From NCBI RefSeq assembly GCF_009689005.1, contig NZ_AP021879.1, positions 3,038,001-3,102,000 of the forward strand: DNA of 64,000 bases, written 5' to 3'. Below, piece by piece: positions 27,332-36,421 of the stretch (position 1 is the first letter of the stretch; each line of letters opens with the position of its first letter). The notes under the pieces were generated by a model that worked only from the letters and a program-made list of their open reading frames with translations, ran no database searches and was not told the origin of the DNA. This stretch comes from Desulfosarcina ovata subsp. ovata (lineage in GTDB: Bacteria; Desulfobacterota; Desulfobacteria; Desulfobacterales; Desulfosarcinaceae). Both the position numbers and the translations under genes were made by a program.

Positions 27332-28543
27332 ATGCTATGGGAAACAATTCTTCTCGCCCAACGTGAAATCCGACGCAATGCGCTGCGTTCTTCGCTGACC
27401 ATCCTCGGTATCGTGATCGGCGTGGCGTCGGTCATCACCCTGGTTACGCTGGGCGGCGGCGCCACCGCCAAGGTGACGGCGGATATCTCCAAATTGGGCA
27501 GCAATCTTCTCCAGGTTCGTCCCGGCCAGCGCCTGCGCGGGCCCGGCGGCACCCGAAGCGGAGCGGACAATTTCGAGATCGCCGATGCCGTTGCCATCGA
27601 AAATGAAATTTCCGGTCTGGCAGCAGTGGCCCCGGCCGCAAATTCGAGCACCCAGGCGATTTACGGCAGCACCAACTGGACCACGTCGATTACCGGCAGC
27701 ACCAACGCGTTCCTGAAAGTGCGCAACTGGCAATTGGACATGGGACGTATTTTTAGCGGTCATGAGCTGCAGGCTGGTGGCGCCGTTTGCATCATTGGCG
27801 CAACCGTCCGCAAGGAACTGTTCGGCGCCCAGGATCCTACCGGCGAATCCATCCGGCTGAAGACATTGACATTCAAAGTGATTGGGGTGTTGGGGGTCAA
27901 GGGCCAGTCCAATTTCGGTTCCGACCAGGACGATTTTATTCTTATTCCGATGCTTACCTTTCAGCGCCGGATTTCCGGGAACAGGGATGTCAGTACCATC
28001 TACCTTTCCGCCCGGGATGGGGTTTCGACTGAGAAAATCAAAGCCGATATCGAAGGTCTGATGCGCCAGCGGCGCCAAATAACGGGAAATAAGGAAGACG
28101 ACTTTTACGTGCGCGATATGCAGGAGATTATGAGTACCTTGACCGGCACCACCCGGGTTCTGACCACCCTTTTGGGAGCTGTTGCGGCTGTCAGCCTGCT
28201 GGTGGGCGGTATCGGCATCATGAACATCATGCTGGTCTCGGTTACCGAACGGACCCGCGAAATCGGCATCCGCCTGGCGATCGGCGCGCTGGCCCGTCAG
28301 GTGTTGATGCAGTTTCTCATCGAGGCAGTGGTCCTTTCGGCTTTTGGTGGCCTGGTGGGCATTTCGCTGGGATTGGGGGCTGCCGCCATTGGTGCCCATA
28401 TCCTGAAAGTCCCGTTTATTTTGAATTCCGGCGTCATCGTTATCGCTTTTCTTTTTTCAGCCATTGTGGGCGTTTTGTTTGGGTATTTTCCGGCCCGGCA
28501 GGCGGCCCGGTTGGATCCTATTGACGCCTTGCGCTATGAGTAA
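27332..28543 (+). CDS. MacB-type ABC permease (FtsX family)
   Basis: Start ATG 27332 follows GAAGGGTGCCATT. The 403-residue protein has one N-terminal helix (RRNALRSSLTILGIVIGVASVITLV), a large MacB_PCD periplasmic domain (residues about 40-260) and three C-terminal helices with the FtsX motif GGIGIMNIMLVSVTERTREIG. It couples ATP hydrolysis to mechanotransmission through the adaptor and duct. Likely cargo (a drug, peptide or siderophore) is not shown by the sequence. Confidence 0.92.
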   Translation: MLWETILLAQREIRRNALRSSLTILGIVIGVASVITLVTLGGGATAKVTADISKLGSNLLQVRPGQRLRGPGGTRSGADNFEIADAVAIENEISGLAAVAPAANSSTQAIYGSTNWTTSITGSTNAFLKVRNWQLDMGRIFSGHELQAGGAVCIIGATVRKELFGAQDPTGESIRLKTLTFKVIGVLGVKGQSNFGSDQDDFILIPMLTFQRRISGNRDVSTIYLSARDGVSTEKIKADIEGLMRQRRQITGNKEDDFYVRDMQEIMSTLTGTTRVLTTLLGAVAAVSLLVGGIGIMNIMLVSVTERTREIGIRLAIGALARQVLMQFLIEAVVLSAFGGLVGISLGLGAAAIGAHILKVPFILNSGVIVIAFLFSAIVGVLFGYFPARQAARLDPIDALRYE

Positions 28544-28779
28544 AAAGTAAAATCGAGTAAATCAGTCAATGAAAAATGTTTGACAATCCGTTCACCAAAA
28601 GGTAGTAAAGCCAAATTACGAAAGGCCGATTAGAAAATCGGCTCATCAATTCTTTCTCCATAATCGACAATTCCACAACACAAGCCAAGAAGGCCCCGAC
28701 GTTCATCCTGTCGGCAAGCGCGCTGGACGCGGGGGGGCGGTTCCCCGTTTTTTGCACTTATTAGAATTTAGAAAAGGGT
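28544..28779. other. Intergenic region between the efflux operon and a methyltransferase
   Basis: About 235 bases without a supported gene. It contains a small CCGATT/AATCGG hairpin, a G-run (GGGGGGG at about 28731-28737), and AAAAGG before the next ATG. No strong terminator of the efflux operon is seen. Confidence 0.5.
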
Positions 28780-29415
28780 ATGATGAACAACCAGAAAGAT
28801 GATTCTTATCTGGCCAAAGCTTGTTTTTTTGATGCCCAGGTGCAGGCTGATTGGGCGGCCCAGGCTTATGGCGGTGATGAAGCTGAAAAACTGGAGCGGC
28901 TTTTTGCGGTCACCGGTTGCCTGAACGGGCTGCGGTTGCTGGAACCCGGTTGCGGCACGGGTCGGCTGACTGCGGTGTTGGCCGAGAAGGTCGGCCCCCA
29001 TGGTCGGGTGGTGGCCATGGACATCAGCCCGCGCATGGTGGCTGCGGCACGCCGGCGATTGATGCGGTTTGCCAATGTGGACCTTCGCATGGGGCCGGTG
29101 GAGACGATGGCGGATCAGTTGGGCATATTTGATCAAATTGTCTGCCACCAGGTGTTTCCCCATTTTGCAGATCGGGCGGCTGCTCTCAAAACGCTCGTGC
29201 GTATGCTCAAACCAGCGGGGCGGCTGGTGATTTCTCATTTTATTTCCTTTGCCGAAATCAATGATGTGCACCGCAAGGCCGGTACCGCCGTGGCCGAAGA
29301 CCTGATGCCTCCTCAACAGATCATGCAGAGGTGGTGCGGGCAGTGCCGGCTGACCATCGAACAATGGCAGGATGATGACAATGGATACTTATTGAGTGCC
29401 CTTTTGAACAGATGA
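28780..29415 (+). CDS. Class I SAM-dependent methyltransferase
   Basis: The 211-residue cytoplasmic enzyme has motif I LLEPGCGTGRLTAVLA (residues about 48-63), acidic loop VVAMDISPRMV, and LKPAGRLVISHF. It resembles small UbiE-type methyltransferases of unassigned substrate. It stands alone on the plus strand between the efflux operon and an oppositely oriented chelate-binding protein, with a strong terminator about 105 bases downstream. It is the third methyltransferase in the window next to uptake genes. Confidence 0.82.
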   Translation: MMNNQKDDSYLAKACFFDAQVQADWAAQAYGGDEAEKLERLFAVTGCLNGLRLLEPGCGTGRLTAVLAEKVGPHGRVVAMDISPRMVAAARRRLMRFANVDLRMGPVETMADQLGIFDQIVCHQVFPHFADRAAALKTLVRMLKPAGRLVISHFISFAEINDVHRKAGTAVAEDLMPPQQIMQRWCGQCRLTIEQWQDDDNGYLLSALLNR

Positions 29416-29520
29416 ACCCGGGCTGAAATCGGGTACGGTTGGAACTCGTACCGAACTAACATGGTCATTTCCATCACCCACCAGTAGGTGGCGCAGTTAC
29501 AACAACAAACAGGTTTTAAA

Positions 29521-29576
29521 GGCCACGAAGGCCCATGTCTCGACACAAAGAGACGGACTCTTCGTGGCCTTTTTTG
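29521..29576 (+). terminator. Strong rho-independent terminator (CCACGAAGG-family hairpin, copy C)
   Basis: GGCCACGAAG pairs perfectly with CTTCGTGGCC, with an inner GTCTC/GAGAC stem and GGAC, followed by TTTTTTGC. It lies between convergent genes and is nearly symmetrical, so it could serve both strands. The rest of 29416-29797 shows no supported gene. Confidence 0.8.
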
Positions 29577-29797
29577 CTTGCACAGGAATGGTACGGAGAA
29601 TCATCAATGGATTCAGAGAGGAGAAGATCACTTTCTTCTGTAAAGTCAAATTTGTTTTTTTAACATTACCATTGGCCCTCCCCTGAAAGCGCCAGTGGCG
29701 CGTCCTGCGTCCCTCCGTCGCTTCAGCAAACGGCGCCGGCGCTAGCACCCCGCCGGCGCCATCCTGCTGCTTTGGGTTGGGATGATCCTGCCAAAAT

Positions 29798-30889
29798 TCA
29801 ATCGACGAAGGGTGCCACCCGGCCGTTGGGTCCATAATCGGCTTTCATCTTTTCGTATACCGGGCGGCCCACCAATTCGGTATAGATTTCATCGGCCTTG
29901 CGCTCGGGATCGACGTCCGCAAAGCGCTTCGGGTAGAGGATCTTGCCCATGGCATAGGCGTCGGTCAGTGCCGTATCGATGTTGGTGGTGTACCAGTTGA
30001 ACGGGTGCAGGACAAACACTCGCCGTTTGGCGAAGGCCGTCAGCATCCGGTAGTATTCTGGCTTGCGGGCGACATCACCGGTAACGAGGCCAAGACCGCC
30101 GCCATCGATGAAGATTGTTGGTGGATCGAGATTCAGCAACATCTCCTTGGGCACGACAACATGACTGCCTGCCTTCGTTTCCATCCGGCGGGCCAGATTG
30201 TCGGCATTGATCCATTCCAATGGTGGGTAGTTGTGCTGGGTGCTTTCGATGCCCTGTACTTTGCGGAAGCCGATGCCTCCGATATATGCTTTCGGGCGTT
30301 TTTCTCCGGCATCATTGACGCTGCGGCGGGAAAGGTCCGCGCGCCAGGCCTCGATCGAGCGGATTACCGCTTCTGCACGATCGTTCCGGTCGACGATGGC
30401 CGCGGCCAGCCGCAGGGCGGTGTAAACCGTTTCATCGAAGGTGGAGAAGTCCCCATAGCTCAGGACAACCACCGGAATGTTCAAAACGGTCTGAACATCA
30501 TCGGCGAGCGCTGCATCCATGTAGGTGACGAGGATCACCTCGGGCGCCAATTTGAGTACGGTCTCCAGGTCCGGTTTCTGGTTGATGGCCGCCACCCCTC
30601 CAGGTCCGCAGGTCGGCAGTGACGCCAATTCGGGATGGGCCAGCCAGTAGGGACGGCCACCGGGGTAATTCTTCTCCAGCGCCTCGACGCCAACCACTTT
30701 TTTTTCGGCCTGGAGATAGACGATCAACCGCAAGGTCCCCGGACCCAGGCACAGGATGCGGTCGGCATCTCCGGGAATCGTCACCTCGCGTTGCGTCATA
30801 TCGATGAGGGTCGCCGAGTGGGCGACCGCCGTGACCGTGGTGAGCCAGATCACCGGGACAAGGACTATCAACAAAAAGCGCCGGGACAT
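29798..30889 (-). CDS. Chelate-binding protein of a BtuF/FepB-type ABC importer (orphan)
   Basis: Start 30889 has AGGAGGACACG upstream. The 363-residue protein begins with a signal peptide (FLLIVLVPVIWLTTVTAVAHS) and then TLIDMTQREVTIP and RILCLGPGTLRLIVYL, typical of periplasmic binding proteins for siderophores, haem or cobalamin. Residues such as KPDLETVLKLAPEVILVTY and HPFNWYTTNIDTALTDAYAMGKILYP fit this family. No permease or ATPase gene lies beside it, so it may borrow the BtuCD-like pair at 39.4-41.3 kb. It is divergent from a TonB receptor gene 527 bases away, with a T-tailed hairpin in its leader. Confidence 0.85.
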   Translation of the reverse strand: MSRRFLLIVLVPVIWLTTVTAVAHSATLIDMTQREVTIPGDADRILCLGPGTLRLIVYLQAEKKVVGVEALEKNYPGGRPYWLAHPELASLPTCGPGGVAAINQKPDLETVLKLAPEVILVTYMDAALADDVQTVLNIPVVVLSYGDFSTFDETVYTALRLAAAIVDRNDRAEAVIRSIEAWRADLSRRSVNDAGEKRPKAYIGGIGFRKVQGIESTQHNYPPLEWINADNLARRMETKAGSHVVVPKEMLLNLDPPTIFIDGGGLGLVTGDVARKPEYYRMLTAFAKRRVFVLHPFNWYTTNIDTALTDAYAMGKILYPKRFADVDPERKADEIYTELVGRPVYEKMKADYGPNGRVAPFVD

Positions 30890-30921
30890 CGTGTCCTCCT
30901 TTTTTTCGCCGTGACCAAAAG

Positions 30922-30972
30922 AGAAAAGCCACGCGTCCGCCGGGAGACTTTTCCCGGTGGCCTTCGTGGCTC
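30922..30972 (-). repeat. CCACGAAGG-family hairpin, copy D, in the binding-protein leader
   Basis: Minus-strand reading: GCCACGAAGGCC, inner CCGGGA/TCCCGG, then GGCGGACGCGTGGCTTTT. It shares both ends with copy A at 1877. It lies 33 bases before the start codon of the gene it precedes. Confidence 0.6.
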
Positions 30973-31416
30973 GATTGATGCACCTTTTCTTACGTTTCAT
31001 GGGCGCGTTTGTCAATGGACAATCGCCGCATCACCGACTCATGGAAAGGGTTTGACATTGTGTAGCTCAACCGCTAAAGGGAAATATTTCGAAAGCCGGC
31101 TTGAAGGCCGGCAACCAATCCCAAAATACCAGGGCAGCATACTGAAGTACCGCCCGGCATGCCATGAAGGCCTGGATTGACTTTTTCTGAAATCAGGGAC
31201 GGCGTGGATTTCTCTTTCTCGATCCACAAGGTCGCCTGCGAACACGCAGACAGACAAATAATCAGACAAACGGTACGCAACAGGCAAACCGACGCATATC
31301 GGGTCAAGGCTGTATGTTTCAATGCCTCCGCCCGGATTGTGGTTGCTGGCACCCGGCCGCGGTATTGGACATCTCACCGAAGTGCAATGCTGCTGAATCT
31401 AGAAAAGGAGAGATTG

Positions 31417-33378
31417 ATGCTTACCCATCGGATCGAAAGTTACCTGGCTGTATTGATGTTGTTGATTGGCGGATGGATTCTTCCATTGGCCAACGCCCAG
31501 GATGAGGGCGAACCGGTCACCCGGCTGGAACCTATTTGGGTGACGGCAAGACCGATTATCGAAGGCAACCGCAGGGATGACTATGGCAGTGTGAAGACGG
31601 TGATTACCGAAGAGCAATTGGACGATCTCAACGCCCAGGATATCGAGACGGCCCTGAGACAAACCCCCGGCGTCAACATGTCCCGTTTCAATCCCGTCGG
31701 CTCTTTCGGCGGTGCAGAAGGCGGCGGGGTGTTCATCCGTGGCATGGGGTCGAGCCGTCCGGGAGCGGAGATCAAAACCCTGGTCGACGGCGCCCCCATG
31801 TTCATGAGTGTCTGGAACCACCCGTTGCTGGACCTGATGTCCATCGACAGCGCTCGTTCTATCGAAGTATACAAAAGCCCGCAGCCTCAGCATTTCGGAA
31901 ATGCCTTCGGTGTGGTCAACATCGTTCCCAAACGCAAAACCATCGAAGGTTACACGACCAAGGCCCAGGTGGCTTTTGGCAGCTACGACACACTGGTGGC
32001 CAAGGCCGAGCATGGTGGCAAAATCAGCGGATGGGACTACTACATCGGTGGCGGACACAGGGAGTCTGACGGGCATCGCGACAATTCCGAAGGCGAACTG
32101 GACAACGCCTACGGCCGGCTTGGCAGGCAGTTGAACGAAAATTGGGACGCGTCCCTTTTCGCCATGTGGAATGACAACTACGCTGACGATCCCGGCGCCG
32201 AGGGTGCCGACCCCGACGCGCGCGAGGGCCGCTATGAGACCCGCGCCTTTCTCAGCACCCTGACCCTGTCACACGATTACGAGAGATTCAGTGGCGAGAT
32301 AAAGGGCTACCGTAGCGCCGGAGAAGGCGATTGGTTGGATCAGCCCACCGATACGGAGGGCGTCCGCGAGGACTTGTACAATGATTTTCTCTACTACGGC
32401 ATCAAAGCCAAAGAGAAAGTGAACTTGGGCCATGGCACCGAGTTGCTGGCGGGTCTGGACTGGGACTATACCGAAGGCGACTATACCCAGGAATACAGCG
32501 ACGGCAGCAGTGATGCCTGGGATGGTGATAATTTCGACATCCTCTCTCCCTACGCGGCCATCAGCTGGCGATGGGGTGATGAAAACGGCCTGCAAGTGAT
32601 CCCATCGGCCGGCATCCGCTACTACGATCACAGTCTTTTCGACAGTCAATGGGCGCCCCATGCCGGGCTGGTCGCCGCCTATGGACCGGCCGAGGTGCAT
32701 GTGGGGTATTCCCGCGGAGTGCTCTATCCCGGCCTGGAGGTCGAGGTCATGTCCGAAGCGGTCCTGCCGGCCCTGGGGGAGAGTTGGGAGGATTTGGAAC
32801 CGGAAGTGGTGGACCATTACTAGATCGGAATCGCATACACCTTTACCCGGCGGCTTACGGCGGACCTGATCTTTTTCTACGACGACGGCCAGGATCGATA
32901 CGTGATTGTCCCCGCTCCACCTTTCCCACCCACATACGACAATGTGGAAGAATTCACCATTCAGGGCGCGGAGGCCACGGTCAACTGGCAGCCACTCGAA
33001 AGTCTCTCCTTTTTCGCCGGTATCACCCTGCTGGACACCGACCCGACCGATTTGCCCTATGCCCCGGAAACCACGGTCAGCTGCGGAGCCAACTGGCGTT
33101 TCCTCGACCGCTTCAAATTGAGCCTGGATGGATCCTATGTATCCTCGATCCATGTCAATTCACAGACACGCAAGGCCGATACCGAGAACAATGATACCGT
33201 GGGCAGCTACACCCTGGTCAACGGCAAACTCAGCTACGCCTTCGACGGGTTGGCCGGCAAATATAAAGGAGAACTGTTTGTGGCCGGTGAGAACCTGACT
33301 GATGTGGATTATGAGTACCAACCCGGCTATCCCATGCCCGGCGCCAACGTGATGGTCGGTATCCAACTGGAGATTTAG
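31417..33378 (+). pseudogene. TonB-dependent receptor with an in-frame amber codon
   Basis: Start 31417 follows AAAGGAGAGATTG. The frame runs through a signal peptide, a TonB-box-like LEPIWVTARP, plug motifs (ALRQTPGVNM, GVFIRGMGSS, IEVYKSPQPQHFGNAFGVVNIV) and a barrel. Codon 469 (32821-32823) is TAG, flanked by VDHY and IGIAYTFTRRL. The same frame then continues without further stops to 33378 and ends GANVMVGIQLEI. Read through, the product is 653 residues, a normal receptor length. The change fits a single C or G to T nonsense mutation of a Gln or Glu codon. Suppression or pyrrolysine use is possible but less likely. Confidence 0.85.
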
Positions 33379-33426
33379 CAAGTTTTCCTGTATGCATTCG
33401 ATCGGGATTTGTGCCAGGAAGCATAC

Positions 33427-33660
33427 ATGGAACGACTAAAGCAAAAGTTCGAAGTCGTGGCGATCATCGATGCCGGGGCGTTCGCTACACCGCCATTGGC
33501 CAAATTCGGCGATCGGCTGGGCTCCGAAATCATGATTTGCCGCAGGCGATGAGGATTGTTGCTTTGGCAGCATACAACACAAAATCGTATGCAGTTATGC
33601 AGACAACCGGGAAGCTATTGCCCATGCAGAAGAGAAAAAACAAATGCGCAAAAAAACAGG
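33427..33660 (+). pseudogene. Small frame and truncated PchR/AraC-like fragment
   Basis: A 41-codon frame (33427-33552; EVVAIIDAGAFATPPLAKFG) has no recognised relative. Immediately after it, the frame that reads KIVCSYADNREAIAHAEEK (about 33583-33640) matches RIVCSHADRREGIAGAG of the AraC regulator at 35193, about 80 percent identical at DNA level over 35 bases. The fragment has no start or DNA-binding part. It seems to be the residue of a second PchR-like regulator. Confidence 0.45.
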
Positions 33661-33673
33661 ATAGCTCAATGCA

Positions 33674-35189
33674 GCAGCCCTTTCAAGGTAGTACTATGAC
33701 TTCTTTCTCTCAGCGAGTATTTTCGCGGTTGAAACATGTGGCTTGTTTTTCATCGCAACCCGCTTCGGTTTGGGCTTTTTGGGACCTCGAGGATGCTTCT
33801 GGTACTTTGATAATTTTACGTTGCCAGCTAATTCTTCAAGCAACCGAACCAGATCACTTTCTGGCATGTCTCTAAAAACGACCCAATGGTCGCTTTCGAT
33901 AACGATCATCATCCCTTGGTAGACGCCTTCGATTTCATTGGCGATGTAATAACCAGATACGTTCCGTTCTATGAAATCGACACCGTGAACACTGCCCAGT
34001 GCTGCTTTTACAACGGACATGCTGATATAGGCGACCAGAGCAACGCAAAAACCGAAAAGAGCGGCACGAGGATAGCCCAATGCATTAATTTCAGAGTTTA
34101 AATATTCAGCGAGACGCTGAAAGGCCGTTTCGATGGTCCATCGATCCCGATACAACCGGGCAACTGTTTTAGCGTTTGCTGCGCTCTTTGATAGATTCGT
34201 GATGATGAAAATCTCGGTATCACCATCACGGGTTTCACCCTTCAGCTTCACGCGAATCCGCCTGAAGGCGTGCTCTTCGCCAGCTTCATCACGAACCCGG
34301 ATGGGTTGCTCGTATACGGTTCCTGTTTCGATTTTGCCGATATATTTTTCCTTTCCAATTAGCTCGAGAGGATAATTCCCATGCTCACGGATAATGAACC
34401 ACGCATCCCGCTTATCGATGCCGCAGGTGAATTCAACCACGCAGAAATTGCGATCGGCAACCCAAACATCATCGGCAACAATAGTTTCAAGCACCGTTTT
34501 CAATAATGAGCGTTCTTGCGCATGGCCGTCTTCGCAAGGAAACACATCGATGGGCAGGTGCAACATCGAATCGTACACAACCAATGATTTCCCCGGAAGA
34601 GGACCTGAGGCTATGGACCGCAACTCTTTGATTCGGTGATGGCTCTTTTCGATACAGTTGCCATCAAGCAGTTTGATTCGTTTGCCAGGCAAAGGGGAGT
34701 TTTGTTTACCCAACAATCTTTGAATAATAGGTTCCACCTGCTCGGCGGCATATCGGACCAAAGCTGCCGATGTACTTGGTTCCATGCCGTTCAACTTATT
34801 GTAGATTGAGGTAACTGAAACGGCAATATCCTCTTTTGAAGCCTGGAAGGCTGCGTGAATTGATCGCTGGCTTCCCTGAACGACCTGGCTCATCAGGTAA
34901 AAAAGCGTCGAAAACAAAAGGTCCCTTGTGTATTGTTCTTTAGCGGTGTTCTCGAACCATTCGTCCAATTGCTCAGGATTCAGTACCTTCTCCATCAAAC
35001 CACGAGCCATGACAGAAATCGGAGAATTCTTGATGAACGGCGTAAAAACAGGACTCAACATGATGTCACCTCCCAAATAATACAGTTTTTCTTTTTTACT
35101 GTATATTTTGGGGGTGGGTTTGTCCAGCATTTATTTAATAAGTTCATCCAGTTATGAATGGTCTTTTAGTGCTACCTTGAAAGGGCTGC
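33674..35189 (-). mobile_element. IS4-family insertion sequence, 1516 bp
   Basis: The ends GCAGCCCTTTCAAGGTAG and CTACCTTGAAAGGGCTGC (33674 and 35189) are perfect inverses over 18 bases and diverge further in. They are flanked by the 8-bp direct repeat TCAATGCA (33666-33673 and 35190-35197). One transposase gene fills the element. The right copy of the target repeat contains the ATG of the AraC regulator. Confidence 0.88.
33694..35061 (-). CDS. IS4-family DDE transposase
   Basis: Start 35061 has GGGAGGTGACATC upstream and gives 455 residues. The DDE residues appear in KLLDGNCIEKSHH, VWVADRNFC and the YREK-like motif YRDRWTIETAFQRL, the last being diagnostic of the IS4 group. The C-terminus is Lys/Pro-rich. 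The frame is intact, so the element may still be active. Confidence 0.92.
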   Translation of the reverse strand: MLSPVFTPFIKNSPISVMARGLMEKVLNPEQLDEWFENTAKEQYTRDLLFSTLFYLMSQVVQGSQRSIHAAFQASKEDIAVSVTSIYNKLNGMEPSTSAALVRYAAEQVEPIIQRLLGKQNSPLPGKRIKLLDGNCIEKSHHRIKELRSIASGPLPGKSLVVYDSMLHLPIDVFPCEDGHAQERSLLKTVLETIVADDVWVADRNFCVVEFTCGIDKRDAWFIIREHGNYPLELIGKEKYIGKIETGTVYEQPIRVRDEAGEEHAFRRIRVKLKGETRDGDTEIFIITNLSKSAANAKTVARLYRDRWTIETAFQRLAEYLNSEINALGYPRAALFGFCVALVAYISMSVVKAALGSVHGVDFIERNVSGYYIANEIEGVYQGMMIVIESDHWVVFRDMPESDLVRLLEELAGNVKLSKYQKHPRGPKKPKPKRVAMKNKPHVSTAKILAERKKS

Positions 35190-35192
35190 TCA

Positions 35193-36284
35193 ATGCAGGT
35201 AACTATCAATCTTGAAAAGCAAACCGACCGGAAGGGCTCCATAAAAGGACCGCGGCAAACAGATTTTCAGTGGCAGGGAGATGATCAGGATAGCTTCGGT
35301 TGCCTTAATCTGCGGCCCGGGTTCGATCTGGTCGTCAGTCGGGAGGCGGCCCGCAGGATGCCGAAGGTCGAGTTTGCCTTTGGCGACGTGCCGCTGGAGT
35401 TGCACTTCCACATTCGCGGTACCAGAAAATACCGTATTGTATGCAGTCATGCGGACAGACGGGAAGGTATTGCCGGGGCCGGTCAATTTGCCGTCAACCA
35501 TTTTCCCTTTTGCCATGGCGAGATGCGAGGCGTTGGCGATCAGGACCATCTATCGATGACCATCTATATCACCGCCGACTTTCTGCGTACCTTTTATCCC
35601 GAGGCGCAATGGAACGGACTTCCGGCACCAGTCCTTTCCGTACTTCAGGAGAAATCGGGGAAGGCCAGGCCAATTGGCCAACTCGCATCAACCAGCCCGG
35701 AGATGGCTGTTGTTGTCCAGGGGATCATGAATTGTCCCTATCAAGGTGTTCTCGGTCGGATGTACCTGGAGGGGAAATCTCTGGAATTGATTACCATAGC
35801 CCTTGCCCATGGCGGAGCCAAGACCGAATCGAGGAACGCTTTTAGCAAAAAGGAGCGGGACGGTGTCGAGGCGGCCCATTTTCATCTGTTGAACGATTTG
35901 GAAAATCCTCCGGACCTCGACACCCTTGCACGGATTGCCGGGATGAACCGCAACAAACTCAACAAGCGGTTCAGGGAACGATATGGTGACAGCGTATTCG
36001 GTGTCTTTCGCCGGGAAAAACTTGACCAGGCCTTGCAGCTACTGGCCCAGGGAAGCCTGAACATCGGTGAGGCGGCCTATGCTGCTGGCTACAAGAGCCA
36101 CAGCCATCTTACCCGCGCCTTTGTCAAACAGTTCGGCATTCCGCCCAAAACCTTTCGGAAATGTACACCTGCCAAGTTCGATTCCTTGCGCCGTTCTGTT
36201 TGCCCGCCACTCGATTCTGCACGACGGCATAATGATCAGGACGCGTTCAATCTGTTCCGTTTGATCGTTGCCGGCCAACTTTGA
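35193..36284 (+). CDS. AraC-family regulator, PchR-like
   Basis: A 363-residue protein with an N-terminal ligand-binding half (residues about 20-230, with LELHFHIRGTRKYRIVCS) and two helix-turn-helix units (LDTLARIAGMNRNKLNKRFRE and NIGEAAYAAGYKSHSHLTRAFV). PchR-type regulators sense a siderophore and activate its receptor gene. Here the regulator lies just before TonB - methyltransferase - BtuCDF and probably controls them. Its start codon lies inside the target duplication of the IS element, so its original promoter and ribosome site are now 1.5 kb upstream. The IS end supplies GAAAGGG as a possible new ribosome site. Confidence 0.87.
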   Translation: MQVTINLEKQTDRKGSIKGPRQTDFQWQGDDQDSFGCLNLRPGFDLVVSREAARRMPKVEFAFGDVPLELHFHIRGTRKYRIVCSHADRREGIAGAGQFAVNHFPFCHGEMRGVGDQDHLSMTIYITADFLRTFYPEAQWNGLPAPVLSVLQEKSGKARPIGQLASTSPEMAVVVQGIMNCPYQGVLGRMYLEGKSLELITIALAHGGAKTESRNAFSKKERDGVEAAHFHLLNDLENPPDLDTLARIAGMNRNKLNKRFRERYGDSVFGVFRREKLDQALQLLAQGSLNIGEAAYAAGYKSHSHLTRAFVKQFGIPPKTFRKCTPAKFDSLRRSVCPPLDSARRHNDQDAFNLFRLIVAGQL

Positions 36285-36357
36285 TCCCGCCCCCAAGAAG
36301 TGCGGTAAATACAAAAAATCGTGCATCTGATGAAAGACTACAGTCCGGGTGTTTGAT

Positions 36358-36374
36358 AGAAAGATAAACTTTCT
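36358..36374 (+). promoter_or_regulatory. Palindrome before the TonB gene, possible operator
   Basis: AGAAAGATAAACTTTCT is a 6-bp inverted repeat around five bases, 48 bases before the TonB start codon and downstream of the AraC regulator. It could be a binding site for that regulator or for a Fur-like protein. Only the symmetry supports this. Confidence 0.3.
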
Positions 36375-36421
36375 GGCTAAACCCACGGCGTAGCGAACAA
36401 ACGGGAAAGGGAGAGTGGCGG

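Noticed and set aside
27335..28399. 354-codon minus-strand frame opposite the MacB-like permease
   Set aside because: No motif, and shadow-type composition. The FtsX-family permease on the plus strand is certain.
31030..31416. Cobalamin riboswitch before the amber-bearing TonB gene
   Set aside because: No B12-box-like core (GCCACTG / GGGAAG patterns) could be found. Only short GC-rich hairpins (GCCGGC) are present.
35110..35197. The AraC regulator ATG being an artefact of the IS end
   Set aside because: The ATG is in both copies of the target duplication, so it predates the insertion, and the following codons fit the family start.
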